Assembly (NCBI RefSeq): GCF_051020985.1
Contig: NC_134999.1
Coordinates: forward strand, 29,979,160 to 30,043,159
Length of the DNA stretch: 64,000 nt
Source: Nomia melanderi
Lineage: Eukaryota > Arthropoda > Insecta > Hymenoptera > Halictidae
Direction of reading: 5' to 3'
In this document: piece by piece, positions 26,101 through 41,100 of the stretch
Layout: each line of letters begins with the position of its first letter
How positions within the stretch are numbered: position 1 is the first letter of the stretch
Notes under the pieces: generated by a model
What the model saw: the letters and a program-made list of their open reading frames with translations, nothing else
Told to the model about the DNA's origin: nothing
Database searches by the model: none
Position numbers and translations under genes: made by a program

Positions 26101-29100
26101 GAGAGGCAGTTAACGATTATTTTCCGTTAATGAGTATGCAGAACCTGTTTAATCGGTTCAGGCATTCGATTTTGCAAGCGTTATACAATTCCGTCCAATC
26201 TATTTTTCGTCACCTTGGAGCAGAACCAGAATGAAATGTTTGCACGCAGACGTTCAAGGACAATTGCCGTCGGAATTGATCCGGAAGACTCGAGTGCAAA
26301 TCGCTGGCAATGAAACAAAGGAAGTTACGCCTCATTTTCAGGTTTGTAGTGGCACCTATAATGAGGGACTATAGTGCTCCGTGGTCATTTGAGGTTTACG
26401 CTTGCAATTCTCTTGCCGAGATTACTCGCTCAAGCGATTTTCCTTTACGCCATCTTCAACTTGAATGTTCTTCCATCAACTATGGCTCCCTTCAAATTGT
26501 CTTCTTGCAGATTTCGAAATTGCCTCTTCGTGGATTTTAAAACCGACGGATTTTTTACCGTAATGATTCTTGTACCGGCCGTTCGTTTACGTGCTGCACG
26601 GTTCATTGACACTTTTTAATTTTTTAATTCACTCGGGTGTATATTCTTGTGAAATCATTTTGTAATGGTTGAGAGTTTATGGGTCGTTTGCTATAACAGT
26701 GACAATTTGAATATTGAGATTTAAAGTGGGTATTTAGAAATTAATATATGTTATATCTTGTAGATTTTATATAATATGTTATATATTTTATTAGAATTAT
26801 ATTGTAATTTATAATATTCTAATATTTGTAAATATTATAATTTAATAATAGTTGTAATATTTATAATATTTAAATTATAAATTTAATAATATATATCATA
26901 GCTATAATATAAATTATAGTTTATAATATTTACAATATTTACAATACTTACGATATTTACAATATTTATAGTCTTATAATTCTTATAAAAGAAATATAAC
27001 AGTAGCTATAAGTTTCTTCCGTTTCTCTTTCTAAAACGCGACAGCTAAAAGCTGCGAACACATTAACCATTTCAACTTTTACCTACCTTCGCAATCATCG
27101 AAATGCAAAAACGAAAAAGCTCTTACTTCTTATATCCATTAATACATCCCATCATTCGAAACGATCCAAATCTATTCTTATGAAACACCCTACGCCTCCA
27201 TAACACGCTCTCCATTCCGAAGAATAATGATTGCAATGATTAAAGAGGGAGAATCTTCTACCCCGAAAATGATCGTATTATTCGTAACGTAAAAGTGCAA
27301 TCTCGTTCTCCAGTAATATCGAAACAGAACGTTAATACCGAAACGGTATTACAAGCCCTTGTTCAGCCGTACCCAGCTAGCTTTCTCTGACCTTTGAAAG
27401 ATTAATATCCTTGGATTTAATTAAACCCTCCGGTTTTAATCATAACGTTCATTAGAAACAGTAATAATCTTCGTGTCAAGGCGGCTGACGGAAGCTACGT
27501 TGCGAAAAGAAATCATACGAACGCTAACCACCTGATTGATTGCGCTCGCCGCGTTCGCTTTCCCGTTCCATTACCAGGGATTAGGTTCACCACTTCCGAC
27601 AGTCAGGAATATGGAAACGAGTAATGTTTATACACGACAGTAGAGAAAAAGAAATTTAGATGTAAGCACTGCCTTTTAGAGTCGATGCAACAATATATGA
27701 CGTTTCTTGCATGTGGCCAATAGATTGGCCTACGATTTGTTTTTCAACTATGAACAACTACTTTGCTATTAATACTTTATTAATCCCTTGCTTTATAACA
27801 ACGTGTCAGACTCGCGATGAAAATTTGAAATTGAATTCAACAAATCCAAATGTTATGTATTTATTTTTAACGTAAATTGAATATCGTTTGTCCATTATCA
27901 ATCTTTAATATTTTTAGTAAACGTAACTACAAAATGAATGTAAGATTCTTTTCTTCTTCTATTAAATTATTAAGGATAAAGTTCTTTTACCAAGTACAGT
28001 TGAGGTATAAGTCATAGGGGAAGGGGTTAAGAAATAGAGAAAAAATCTAGGTATAGTCTATCCCTGTAGTTGTTCTGTAATATAATAACTGATAACAAAG
28101 GAATAATGTTTAATTTGAATTCGAAAGAATTAAGTAATGTTTATGTTTGCTAAATTCTATTTAAAATCTTCAGCACGAGTCTGACACGTTATTGCAACAC
28201 AAGGGGTTAACAAAAGGTTGTTTCCTTTGAAACAAATAACATCTATTTTCAAGGTATTATAACCTGTATAAAGGATACTTCCTTCTTCGTTGTTACTTAG
28301 CTTTGGTTTGACCAGTGTACAGTTACAAACTCTTCCTTTTATTCCTTACAAAAAAAAACGTCAAAACGTTTGCATTAATTCAAGAGCTAAAAGAAGAAGT
28401 TTATAAAGGAAATTGTGAAAGAGTTTTAAGTCTTCGATAGTGTGACGGTGGTACGGTGCTGATATGTACTGGTTTCGAGAGGCAGAATTGAAATAGTGTC
28501 CGTTTAAGGCTGTGCTAACAGTGTTAACCAATTAAGTTTAATTAAAGAACAGATGGAAACGTATGTATGCGGAATTGCTGGAAGAAAGTATTTGTTACGG
28601 CCGGATGACGCGATGACTGACACCGGTATACATACGAACTATTTTCAGTTAAAAAATACAGGTAGTTTCGATTGGACACGATAATCGTAAAAATGGCCAA
28701 AATTAGAACAGTGACGAGTAGACTGCGGATCTTTATGCAAATTCATATTTTTGGATTAGAGAAATAGAATTACGATAGATTATGGTTCTTTGTAATAATA
28801 TTATAATAGTATTGTAGAATAACAATAATAATAACTAATAATATTATAGAATAATATATGGGGTAATGATATGTATTATATTTATAATAATAATAATAAT
28901 AATATTATAGAAAACATTACACTTTGGATATTTATATATTTTATAAAATGTATTATATATTCTATAGATCTCACAGACTTTATTATATACTCTATATACT
29001 TTATGTATTTTATATATTTGACGTGTAATTTCGTACACCAAAATTCCTAAGAAACTCGCGAAGATCTGCAGCCCAACGATGGCAATCGATAAATCTTCCC

Positions 29101-32100
29101 TAACGTTGTTACCATAAAAATATAATTCACCTAAAAACGAGAAGAGACGACAATGATGCAGTACTTACATTGAACTACATAGGCTCCCAGTTCCGCTGCC
29201 AGGTCGAACGAGACTGGCAGTCTTCCTTGTAAAATATCCTGCTTGACTTGCAGGAAAAACTGGTACCTGCGAAGCAAAACGAGAAAAAAAAGAACGGTCG
29301 TTTACATCGAACGATAGAAAAATTGTATTACGAATGGACGGGGAAAGATATTTCGTAAGTGGCGTTAATGATGTGTGACAAATACGTGCCGCGAGGAAAG
29401 CAGCGGCGAAGAAAAAGGGGCGAGAGAAGGATACGAGGAGAAATAGAGTTGCAACGGGGCCATTTGCAGCTCGCCTCGCCGTGAACTTCGATTTTAACCC
29501 CTTGCCCAACGATACCGTGCCAGACTCACAGCAAACATTTCAAATGCAAATGAGAAATCTAAATATCACTTGATTCCTCGAGATCCAAATGAAATATTAG
29601 ATCTACCGGGAAGTTTTATGAATTTTTCAGTTAAAACAACATAATGCATTTACAATATACCTTTATTAATATTTACTGAAAAATATCAGTTCCATCGTTA
29701 CTAATGTCCTCTTCCTGATACTAACTTGTGGATTTCATTTCTATAGAACTACTCATCTCTGGAGATGAGATAACACTATCAGATAAAATTTTCTAGTAGA
29801 CCTAATATTACTTTTCTATTACAACAACTTCTTTATTTTTCCATTATGACAGATATTTCTGTCTATCTATAAGTACCCAATATTATCCCTTCTAGTACTT
29901 TCAAGTAACCGTAAACGTAGAGTAACCATAAAATCTTTTTTCCAACGAACAATGAACAATAAAACAGTTTCGAAGTTGCGAGGAAGATCATAATGTAAGA
30001 AACCAACCTCTCGATGCATTCAGACTCGTGACGAAAATTTTTAATTGAATTTGATAAATTGTTATTGATTTTGTTCAAACGTAGATTGAATATTACTTAT
30101 TGAATATTAACCTTCTGAGTTAACTTAGACGTGGAGTAAGTATCAAAATTTATTCTTTCTCGAGTAAATTATCAACGATAAAGTAGTTGTATCAATCATA
30201 ATTGAGGAATAAATCATAGGGCAAGGGGTTAACATCGGTGCCATCGCGGTTCCTTTTTTTGTAAAGTCATCGTTAACGGACTTTTTAGCTGTTCCCCTTC
30301 TCGGGCTTTACCATTTGTTGCCTGCCTTTCTTTCCTGGTGCTATATTCGGTTCCTGTTCTTTCGCGGACGTTCGACACGTTCTCCCTTTCGTACATACCT
30401 TTCCCCTTACGCAGATTCCTTTTCGTTCGCATACTTCGTCTCGCTTCTTCTTCATTTTCTACCTGCCAATCTCTCCTGACACCTCGCAGCTTTTCTGCTA
30501 CGTTCGCTTTCGTCGTGGCTCTACTACAAACTTTTCGCGCGGCTCGATTGTAACTTGCTTTGTCGTTGTTGTATGTGTTCGGTCGGCCGAAAAGTGCCGT
30601 CGCATTTTTAATATTTGATTTATGGAACGAGTCAATTTGACTCGTATTGAACTTTATGATTTGGAGCGAGTTTGATCGAGGCAGTTATGCAAATATGTAT
30701 CCTAATTGTCTACTTTTAAACTTCGAATTTCCAAAATCTAAATGTACGAATATCTTTTTAAGAATGATAGGACAAATTGTAGAGTAAATGTCTGTAAATT
30801 TAATGTTAAACGAAGTCTGAAGAGAAATTGTACTAGGTTACATGGATGTGTTTTACCATTATACCATTTGTTGTACCATTTATTATACTATTTTTAGTAT
30901 AAAGTGTAGAACAATGGAAATAGTTGTGACGAAGTTTTCGTACAAAAATTTGTAGAAAGAATCTTTGTATTTCAACGTTACGATTGCAAACGTTCATCGT
31001 TTTTTATAGAATATCGATAACATTTTTTACATTTATCACAGAGGAAAATAAGGTATTACTTCGTAAAAAATTTACTATAAGTTCTTGAGATATACCTAAA
31101 TAAAAACGCACGAAGGTTTTCAAGTTTGAAACTTTATTGCTTTTCAACCTAATAATAATTTAATACTAAAACTACCGAGCATTTAAGTTTTATAAAAATT
31201 GCAATAATAGATTTTCTTCGATTTCTTCAACATTTATCATAGTATTCAAGCGAAAGTACTTATTTCTGAAATCATTTCGGATGATTTTCAATCTTGAATG
31301 CTTTTGATACTTTAATGCTTAGTACTTTTAATATTTTTGTATTCAATAGCTTTAATACTTTTAATACTTTAATACTTTAACTCTTAATACTTTAATATTT
31401 AGTACTTTCGATACATTAATAATTTAATGCCTTCAATATTTTTTATACTTTAATACTGTAATATTTAATGCTTTCAATACATTAATACTTTAACATTTAA
31501 TACTTTCAGTACTTCGACATTTAATACTTTCACCATATCAATAACTACGAAACAAATAAACAAAAACCAGTAATTTTGATTGCTACAATAATCGTAGCGT
31601 CAAACATTCCCCAAAATCAACCTCTTCAAAGTAGAACATCCCACGCAAGAAGAACCAACGAAACCGAAACGAGACCGTCCGAAAGTCACAAAGAGACCGG
31701 AGAACGAAAGTGAACTCCTCCGACGCGTAGACCGTATAAAAAGCGCCGACGAGGCGCGTTAAAGAAACTTCATTAACTATCTTTCCGTAACACTTTGAAG
31801 CTGCCCGTTCCCCGGTATCGCACGCGAGCGGTATTTACTTTGCATAAGTTGCGCGAAGCCGCAAAAACCCGGGGGATACAAGGAATGTTGGAAACGCGAT
31901 GTAAATGGTGGCAGCACGCGAAGCGGGGTGGGATCGGCTTAACGATAGCGCTTCCTTCGGCGCCGGTCTCGGACGAGGTCGAAAAAAACCGAGCAAGAAG
32001 GCGAGCGAAACGGGACAAGCCGTGTAAACGCGGCGGACATCTTTATCTTCGCATGAAAAATGAAAAACCACGGGATCCGCAATAAAATTGTATAACTTTA

Positions 32101-35100
32101 AATCGATTCCTAGACCCGGCTGCATGCGTGTGGTTAACGGCGATACAACCTGGTCCCTCGTGACCGGACTACGGGATTCTTCTACGTTTATGGTAAATTG
32201 AAATCCAACCGTTTAACCCTTTAGTGAGAAATAAAAGGCTTTAGGAAGCATACATTTATTTTCATGATGTACACGATGTAATTTCATGATGTTGGTTAAT
32301 TCATAATTTTTAATGGAAATGAATATTTTTATAAAAATTCCAACTGTCTGTTTTCTATAGATTGTACGATTAAAAAAGATTGAGGCTTGCGTACGAACTT
32401 TGAATCTTTTGAATATCGAATGTTTCGACGATTTTATTATCCGTGCTTCATCCTAACTCTATAGGACTTAAATGAAAACTCATGGGAAACGTACATTTAT
32501 TTTCACGTACGTTGATCGATTTATATTTTTTTATATTATTAATACATATCGAATTTTTGTCGATTTTATTACTCGTGCTTCATCTTAACTCTTGAGGACC
32601 CAAATAAAAACTTATGGGAAACATATCTATTTTCACAATATACGTTGACTAACTTATAATTTTCAACAGAAATCAATATCTTCATTAAAAATACTATTCT
32701 ATCACAAAAATAGGTGGCGATTACTACATCGATTTTCCATCAATGTCTTCGTAACTGGTTCGCGCTTTAGTGATATTGAAATACGCTTTCAAAGCGACTC
32801 CACCAGAAATCAAAGCATATTCGAACTCACACACTAACTACATCTTCTATATTTGAAAAGTCCGCCGTGAAGTGCACGATTTAATGATCCACCGCATTAA
32901 ACAAAGTATCACATCATTAGTAGTATATCATCGATCAGTTTATTAGAGTAACTCTTCAATCTGTCAGCATGCAATCAAACGAATTACCCGCCGATCAATT
33001 AGCTAATCTTTATTGCGACCATCGCGAGATCCCATTCCTAAGAAACGTTCAATTTATGACACCTTCAACCACCGTTTATATGCCGCAGCGACGAACGCTC
33101 CTCTCACGACTCTAAACACCGTTTCCTAGAATTTCCCGTTACCAGCTCGTTCGTGCTGAAATAAAAGAACAGAGGAAGAGGAGGAAAAGCCGAGGAATGG
33201 ACGAGATTAAACGGCAGGAAATACGAGATGGACAGGGAACAAGAAAGGGGATTGACTGAGGCGACGACTGGAGGAGGAAGGAAGGATAAATCTCGCGAGA
33301 GAGAGGAAGGGCGGTGGTATCTACTTAATGAATGAGATTTTAATGATTCAACGGTAATATATTGAATTTCTTTTGACCGACGCTGGCCTGGCGAATGAAA
33401 CGGAGGACGTGTTTCCGGGCAGGTTAGACGACGAAGACGCGCCGAGAGAAAAAGAATGGCGGAGTGACAGTAAATCTTACGGAATTACCTTAAAAGGAAT
33501 TCGGCGGGTAATCCTCGGCGTCAACGGGCAAGGGGGAAAGGGATCAGACGGGAAGAAGAAACAGAATTTGAAAGGGGAAAAGTCTCCCAGGGATTCGCCG
33601 AAGGCTGAATTTACAGTCGGTTGGGAAATTATTCATTCGTTAATAAACTGCGCCCGGAGATCGTGTGTCAAGGAAATGAAACGCGAATTCCCCCATTTTA
33701 TACCGTCGTTTTGCACGAGCCAGACGCGGAACAAGTATTCCGTTTTTACTCGGACGTTTTATAGAACTTTTCACGCGAACGATTTGCACGGGGAATCCGA
33801 AGATGAATATCCGAGAGGAATTAATGTATAATAAAGATTTCTTCTAGCGGCTCCGTGGGAACAAGATATTGGTTAAGTTACGGATTACGTGAGCAACGAT
33901 TTTTCCTTGCAGCGTTCGCTGTGCGATTCTTGGGGAATTTCGTGGCTTAGATGCGACGGGGACAGAATTGTTTTATTATTCTTAAGTTTTGCATCGGGGA
34001 ATGTACATTTTTTAATGAATTGATAAATATATTAGTGGAACTGATAAATACGTTTTGAAATATTCGATGTGTGGGTAAATGTTCAATGGAAACTACCTGT
34101 TAGAAGATAGCTCGATTTCAGAACAGTTCGATTCTTTTTGATTCGTTAATTTAACAATAGATTTAGGGAATAGTTGGTTTTCATTTGTGGAATTGTGCGA
34201 ATACACGTTGTAATACTCTAGTTTTGAAGCCACAATTTCCGCGATCTATATAACCGAACATGTAGTTTTCTGGAACCAATAAAATAAAGTATAAACATCC
34301 GTAAAACTAGTGTTAAAAGATATAAACAATCGAGATTCGCCTTTTAAATGATTTTATGAACTTTTCCTTATTTGTTAAGTATGCTTAACCGTTTGGGTGC
34401 TTAAGAATTTTCTTGTATACAGAAAATGCGGAGGAAAACGCATATTTTTTGTTGCTAGAAAGAAAATAAGAATAGTAATAATTTACTTCAATTATCGATT
34501 GAATAAGAATAACAATATATATTAAAAGATATAGAAATATATTTAAAAAATGTGCTTTATCACTACGTTTTTATCATTGAAACAATACGCTGTTAAAGAT
34601 TCAAATCTTTACGAAATACTGGTATATTAGAATGAATCACATAAATGTTGAAATAATGTTTTCAGGTTATAAGAACTACAAATGCTTTAGCAAGTAATAT
34701 CTCACGTGACAAATGGTAATTTACCAACTCGTATCAGTTCTCAGAGACACAAACTTCTGATTTTTTTACTTGCCGTTTTATTTTTAGGAACAGGTGACAT
34801 TCGACAGAGCAACGATAACGCGACGATCGAATGAATCGTGCCCACGGACGAGCACAGAACAGACAATTTCGACGCATTTGGAATTCTCAAGCGCTACCGG
34901 CGAGGCTGGAATTCCCCGGAATTTCAAACTCTACGTTTGAGTAAGTAAATATTCGTATAGAAGCGCCACTAACAACATGATCGGGCCCAGCACTAAATTT
35001 CGTGGCCATGACACATTTTTACGTCCAGTGAAGAATTTCTTACCGTAGCTAGACAAGCTTCGCTTGATCGTCTGTATGTTTTAAAGGAATCATTTATAGA

Positions 35101-38100
35101 AAATAATTACCGTTATATATTTGAAAGAAATATTTTGATGACGATGTAAGATATTTTTTAAACTAAGATATATAGTCTTTCAGATGGAATTTATTTATAT
35201 TTTTAGTAAAACATTCATGAATTATGGTATACTCGTTGCAAATTTTAATGTATATTCGTTAAAAGCGAGAAGAACTAAATTATATGAGAGTCTCATGTTC
35301 ATAAACAAAGAGAGATATAAACATTTAGATAAATGAATTATTTTTATAACACTAAATTTTATGTATGTATTTAACTCTAGGATACTAATTTTTCTGCTAT
35401 ACGATCTACCTAATTTTCGTCTATTTTAAATCATATAATGTTAATAAATAATTTCTTAATTTCTTTTAAGTTTACCTTATTTTTGGTTAAAATAAGAAAG
35501 AAAGTCGAAGCAGATAGTATAAATATAAAGTGATATAATCGATTAAGCAAGAATCAAGGTAATTATTATATTATTAATTATTCTACGGTCCTATATTTTT
35601 ATGGCTTCCAAATTACATAAATATTTCCAAAGTTTTAAATAGCTGCATAACGTTTCATGACAGGATATTATAATCAGAATTCGTTTCACCGAAGAGAGTA
35701 GAATTTTCGTGTATGCGCTATGTTCTAACATAAATAAATTCGAATATTTAACATTTCCCTTTTAGCATTATTAAACTGCCGTGAATGGTTTGTCGTTAAT
35801 CACAGTTATGTGTATTTTCAATGAGTCATAACTGCACTCTTAGAATTGGAACGTGTTCATACTCACATGCGGAACTTATTTACAAGCCAGTAAATATGTA
35901 TTATACATTTGCAATAAGAGAAAGTATCTGTTACTAGGTGAATCTTTGTTTAAATAATATAATATGTATTCAGACAATTAAAAATTCGAATTGATATTAA
36001 TATTTATAAATAAATGAAATCTCGACAGGATTCTATCTTGTTTAAATTGTAAATACGTATTTAATTATTCATTACAAAGTATTATCTTTTAAACAAGATT
36101 TATTTAATTTTTAAACAATAATTAATCATGTCTTATTAATTAGATGTCTTGCTAATGAATATTTGTTGCTTCTAAAATCTAAATCTATTTTTCCAATTCT
36201 CCTTTTTTTCTAGATATATTATCTACTATATATAATACTCTTCTGTTCAAGTATCGTGTTTTGTTAATGGATACTTGAATGTTTCTAAAATCGAAATCCA
36301 TTTTTCCTATTTCCCTTTTTCTTCTAGAAATATTATCTACTGTATGTAATACTCTTCTGTTCAAGTATTTGATGTATATATGACTGCATGTCATTTCACA
36401 GATTGCAATTTGAATATAATTTTAATACATTCAAAACCATATGCAAATACGGTCGAGCTGTACTGGACTCGTTACCTTAGCATTATACCTTCGTTCTACT
36501 ATACTATAATCAGGAATCGAAACTGAAACATAAAATATCGGAGGACGTAATCGCCACTAATTCATCCCACTTAATAATTTCAAAGCTTGTCGCGATTATG
36601 AACGGGAATATGAAGGAGGGTCCGAGTGTAAGCGCTTTACTCTCCCGTTTGATGGCTTATATTCCATATTCTGCATATCGTTACAGTGAGTCATAAGTCC
36701 GCCCGTTTTTTCATATGCCATAGTAATTACTTTCATATTAACTTTTAAACCGAGTAATGTTAATCTATTATACTGCGTAAGATGTCGTTTCCTATGCATC
36801 GGAGAGCTATTTATCGTCGTACGAGATAATGATGTACTAAATTTCTAATAAATAATTAACATACATGGACAACAAAACAATATGGAGAAATTCAAAAATT
36901 TACTCCTACGACATTACTGGAAAGGGAAGATCAAAGAAAGATCTGTAAAGTTGAATATAAAAATTTTGCTTCATATTAACCCTTTGCACTCGAAAGTTTT
37001 TCATTAGAAATATCCAACATTTTCCAACGAGATATAGACGATATTGTTTGAAACTAATTCGACGATGATTCGCAGATAAATTAAGCAACAAAGCTATTTT
37101 ATTTAAATATTTCACATAGCGATACAAAGTTTAAGAGTCAACTCTCGAGTGCAAAGGGTTAACTTTCAACTTTAGATCTGCTGGATTGGTCAAAATGACC
37201 AATTTCTGATTTTTGTTTGGAATTATTGAAAAGATAACATGATTCTTTGAGAAAGTAGCAAAGAAATTGTAAGTAGTTCCTAAATTACACTATTATCTAG
37301 CTACCTACGTAACTAAATATTTTAAAACAACATTATCATTCTCCTTATAATTGTTTTGATTTAAGTAATTCCCAAAATTACACTATTATCTAGCTACTTA
37401 CATAACTAACTATTTTAATACGACATTACTTTTTTTATAATCATTTTCAATTAAGCAATTCCTAAATTACACTATTATCTAGCTACTAGCATAACTAACT
37501 ATTTTAATACAACATTACTTTTCTTTTTATAATTGTTTTCAAGTAATTTAAACAACCCGCGACCACGTTTGTGGCAGCGAACGTGTTCACGATGTTTTCG
37601 CAAAGGAAGGAACCCTTTTCTTCAACAGTTTCAAACGAAATCGTTCGTGGGAGAAAATCGGTTAAGCGTGCTACGCCATGATGTGACGTATCATTTCGTG
37701 CTCGGCGTGCAGCATAGCCGTGAAGGCACGTGCAGGCGAAGGTGGAGAACCATCGCGTCGGCGACAGTGCCTTATCCCTTGTCCCCCGTTCGCTCCCGTT
37801 CGCCCCTTGAACCCAGGTTTTATGTCCCGCGGTCCAGTCGCACTCGCTGCATCTCGCATCCTGTTATATTGTGCGAAGGAACAGCCGAGGATATCTGCCG
37901 CATTAAGGAGCCCTCACATCGACCGTCCGCGGTGAAATTTACGGACGCGAACGCGACAAGGAGCGTCAGTTTGATTGCACACCCCCGTACCCGCGAATTC
38001 TGCCCTGCATTTATTCAAGTGGGTATCAACGGCTCGCGCATAAACCACGCGCCCTTCCAACCGGAATTCACGGGAAGCCCTGATGAGAAAGGCCTGCTAG

Positions 38101-41100
38101 ATGTTAAGCTATATTCAATTCAGTTGGATACGTTTCGAATATTAATGCCGTCATTGTTAGATGTTAATGGCATTGTTAGGGAATCGTAATGTCGTTACTA
38201 GAAAATATTAATATTGTAATTATTAGACGTTAATGTTATTGTTGTTGGACGTTAATATTAGTGGTATTGAATATTAATATTGTTATTAGCGAATGTTAAC
38301 ATCATCATTTGGAAATGTTAATAGTATTATTAGAAAATATTAATATTATTATATAGTAAATATTAATATCATTATTATTGAATGTTAATCATTTTAATAT
38401 ATCATTACTAATAAGTTCGGATCCAAGTATGACATTCCTTAATTCTGAACCTTTAATCACGACTCATCTCGAATGAGCATAACTCCAGGGAAGACACTTC
38501 TGTTCGATTTAAATACACTAATATTATAACAGTTTCTAACAACCAATAATGGCAGTTAAATTAATAATCACATTCATTTGCACGTTGAAGATAACGATAT
38601 TCATAAAAAAAAGTATCCTAACACTAAACTTCGAAGAAACACAAACATTTCAGTTGCCAACAGAGGAGTCAACAAATCGCCGGTATTATTACTCGTATTT
38701 ACTCCATCAACGTACTAAAAATTTCAAGAAGCAATGACAGTAGTTGATGCAAGTAATTCGGCATTATTAAAAACCATCGAAACGGAAGGTAGAATGTGTA
38801 ATTGAATCTCAAAGGGTTCGAAGAGGTTGCCACAAGAAATCTGCAACTTTTTGCTCCCCGCCGATACTTGAGCGGTAAGTAATCATGGAATCCAGTCGCT
38901 TTTATGCAAGGGAACTTCCAACGAATTGCGAAACGCACTCGCCAACTTTTGCGTTACCAATTTTTCTATTACGTTACCAATTACGCGAGATTGCACGGCC
39001 GAACGTAGAATACGCGCGCGTAAGTGCACCGACGTATTTATGGCGGCGAGAGTAAGTGGCTTTCTCTGTGCGTGTGTATGCGTGTGTGGGTGCGCGCGCG
39101 AGCGCGCGTGTGTAGGTACGGTCGCTGGAAGCTTGATACAATATTGCTACGTCAATGAAACGCCGTCGAAAGCCACCGGAAGTCGGCGAGCATGGAAGTT
39201 ACGAGTCTCCTCGAGCATCGTGGGCGGACATTAGTAACGATAGACGAAAAGTATGAAACGCCCTTACGTCTGTGTGCTTACGTCTGTGACGAAAAAAAAG
39301 GAACAATCGACTCTGTGTCGCGAGCTTGCACCCATAATGCCTCTAGATATATTGCAATGGCGCGCTGCTATTTCACGGAAAAAAGGGAACGTTGATGTAC
39401 AGTGGTATCTCCATTGCGAATGGTTTCTTTTTTTTTTTATTTTTAGTTTTAACTCATCGTAGTACCGTGTCAGGCTCGGGGTGAACATTTTGAACAGAGT
39501 TGAACGAATGTGAATGTTATGTTATTCTTCGTTTGTGGTGAAATTGAGTGTTATTTTTGTATTATTCAGTGTTGGGGGAATGTAGATGTGGGAGTTATGT
39601 GGAATTCTTACTTTTGTCTAGGAAATTGTTAGGGATAAAATAGTTCTGGTTAATTCTGTTGTGATGGGAATTAACTGGTTCATTTGATTTATTCATGAAG
39701 AATTTATTGTGGTGGTAGTGCAATGCAGAAAGTTTTAGGAATTATTAAATTCATTATTTTCAAGTAGGTGTATATTGATAATAATTTTTCAGAATGGAAT
39801 GGTAGGTTAATGGTAGATGTGTTAATTTTCAAACAGTGATAAAAAATTCTCTTAATTTTCTTGTATATTATTATCTTATGTAAATAAATCATCACATATA
39901 GATAAGAAATGAATGTATCAGCATTTGTACAACTTTTCTTTTTATTTTGTATTCCGTTTAAACAGACACATTTGTGAATATATGCCAGTAGCTAAAGGGT
40001 TAAATTAAATGGCGACTGAGAGTCGCATCTTGAGTGCAAAGGGTTAAATTCACAGACAGGTTTCAATTCGTCTTTTTCTTCCATTCCCTCTCTGCATTAG
40101 AGAAGCAGCGATTCAAAAATACAGACAGAAAAAGGGAAACTTTCGAGAAGGATAGTCCACACAGTTGCCTATGATTTTCATTTTCGGTAAATAATTGCTG
40201 TTCAAGAGGTTGATTGGTACGGCCCAGGGAGAAACTCGCCGCCTCGGGCAACCCACACGCTAATCTATAGTCAAGAGTCCGATCTTGCTTGTCAGAATGG
40301 AATGAGAGGTGTTTCCGTTTCGATCACCGAGGGTCGATACTCTCGTCTGCTTCACTGATACACCGAAACGCTTATCAGACGTTCCGCGAACTTCGAATAG
40401 TTTTCGGAATTTCGCCTTCGGTGTTCTTATCGATCGACTGGCCGTTTATTAATGTCCGGTCAACGATACCGGCTAGTTGAAACTCGCGAAATATCTTGAA
40501 CGCGTGTTACGTAACGAAAATGGAACACGAAAGTTGCGAGGGTTCAAATCAATTTTTGTGAAACTCAGTTACGTGTTCGTGAGAAATAATGAAATTACAA
40601 ATGCACAAAATTATTTAAACGACTTCTGTATGAAATTTAGATTAACCCTTCGCACTTGAGAGGTGATTTTCAGTCACTGCTTGATTTATATATAGCAAAA
40701 TAATAAAGTTTTATATATTAAGGTTTGTATAATCCACCAATATGTGAAGTATTGAAATAAAATTGCTTTGTTTGTTCATTTATGTACATTTTCTGATTGG
40801 TCAGTTTTACAGAATGTCGCCCAAATCTCGAAAAATGTTCAATATTTCTGGTGAAAAACTTTCGAATGGAAAGGGTTAATACTCGATGGAGATAAATAGA
40901 AGATAAGTGTGTATATGGTAATTTAAAGCAGTTTAACCCTTTGCACTCGGAAGTCTTTGGCTAGAAATATTCAATACTTTTCAATGTGTTATAGAAGATA
41001 TTCTTTAAAATGAACTGAATGAGGGAATATACATAAGTTAAGAGGCAAAGTTTCAGTATTTCACATATTTACGGATTACACGAAGCTTAATATTGTGTGC

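Larger units (their letters stand above)
10784..29168. other. 18.4 kb intron of the FERM gene
   Basis: No exon of the host gene fits here; flanking exons splice in phase 1 across it. The intron is AT-rich and crowded with TTAA-type MITEs, tandem repeats and one foldback element, all listed separately. GC-richer, CpG-containing islands lie at about 13070-13620, 16140-16800, 19020-19870, 22790-23710 and 26020-26620. They hold open frames of up to about 160 codons on either strand, none of which I recognise. Islands may be retained ancestral or regulatory sequence; this is inference. Confidence 0.6.

Noticed and set aside
31795..32125. Two 96-codon frames on opposite strands
   Set aside because: Complete mutual overlap in CpG-rich DNA points to low stop frequency rather than genes.
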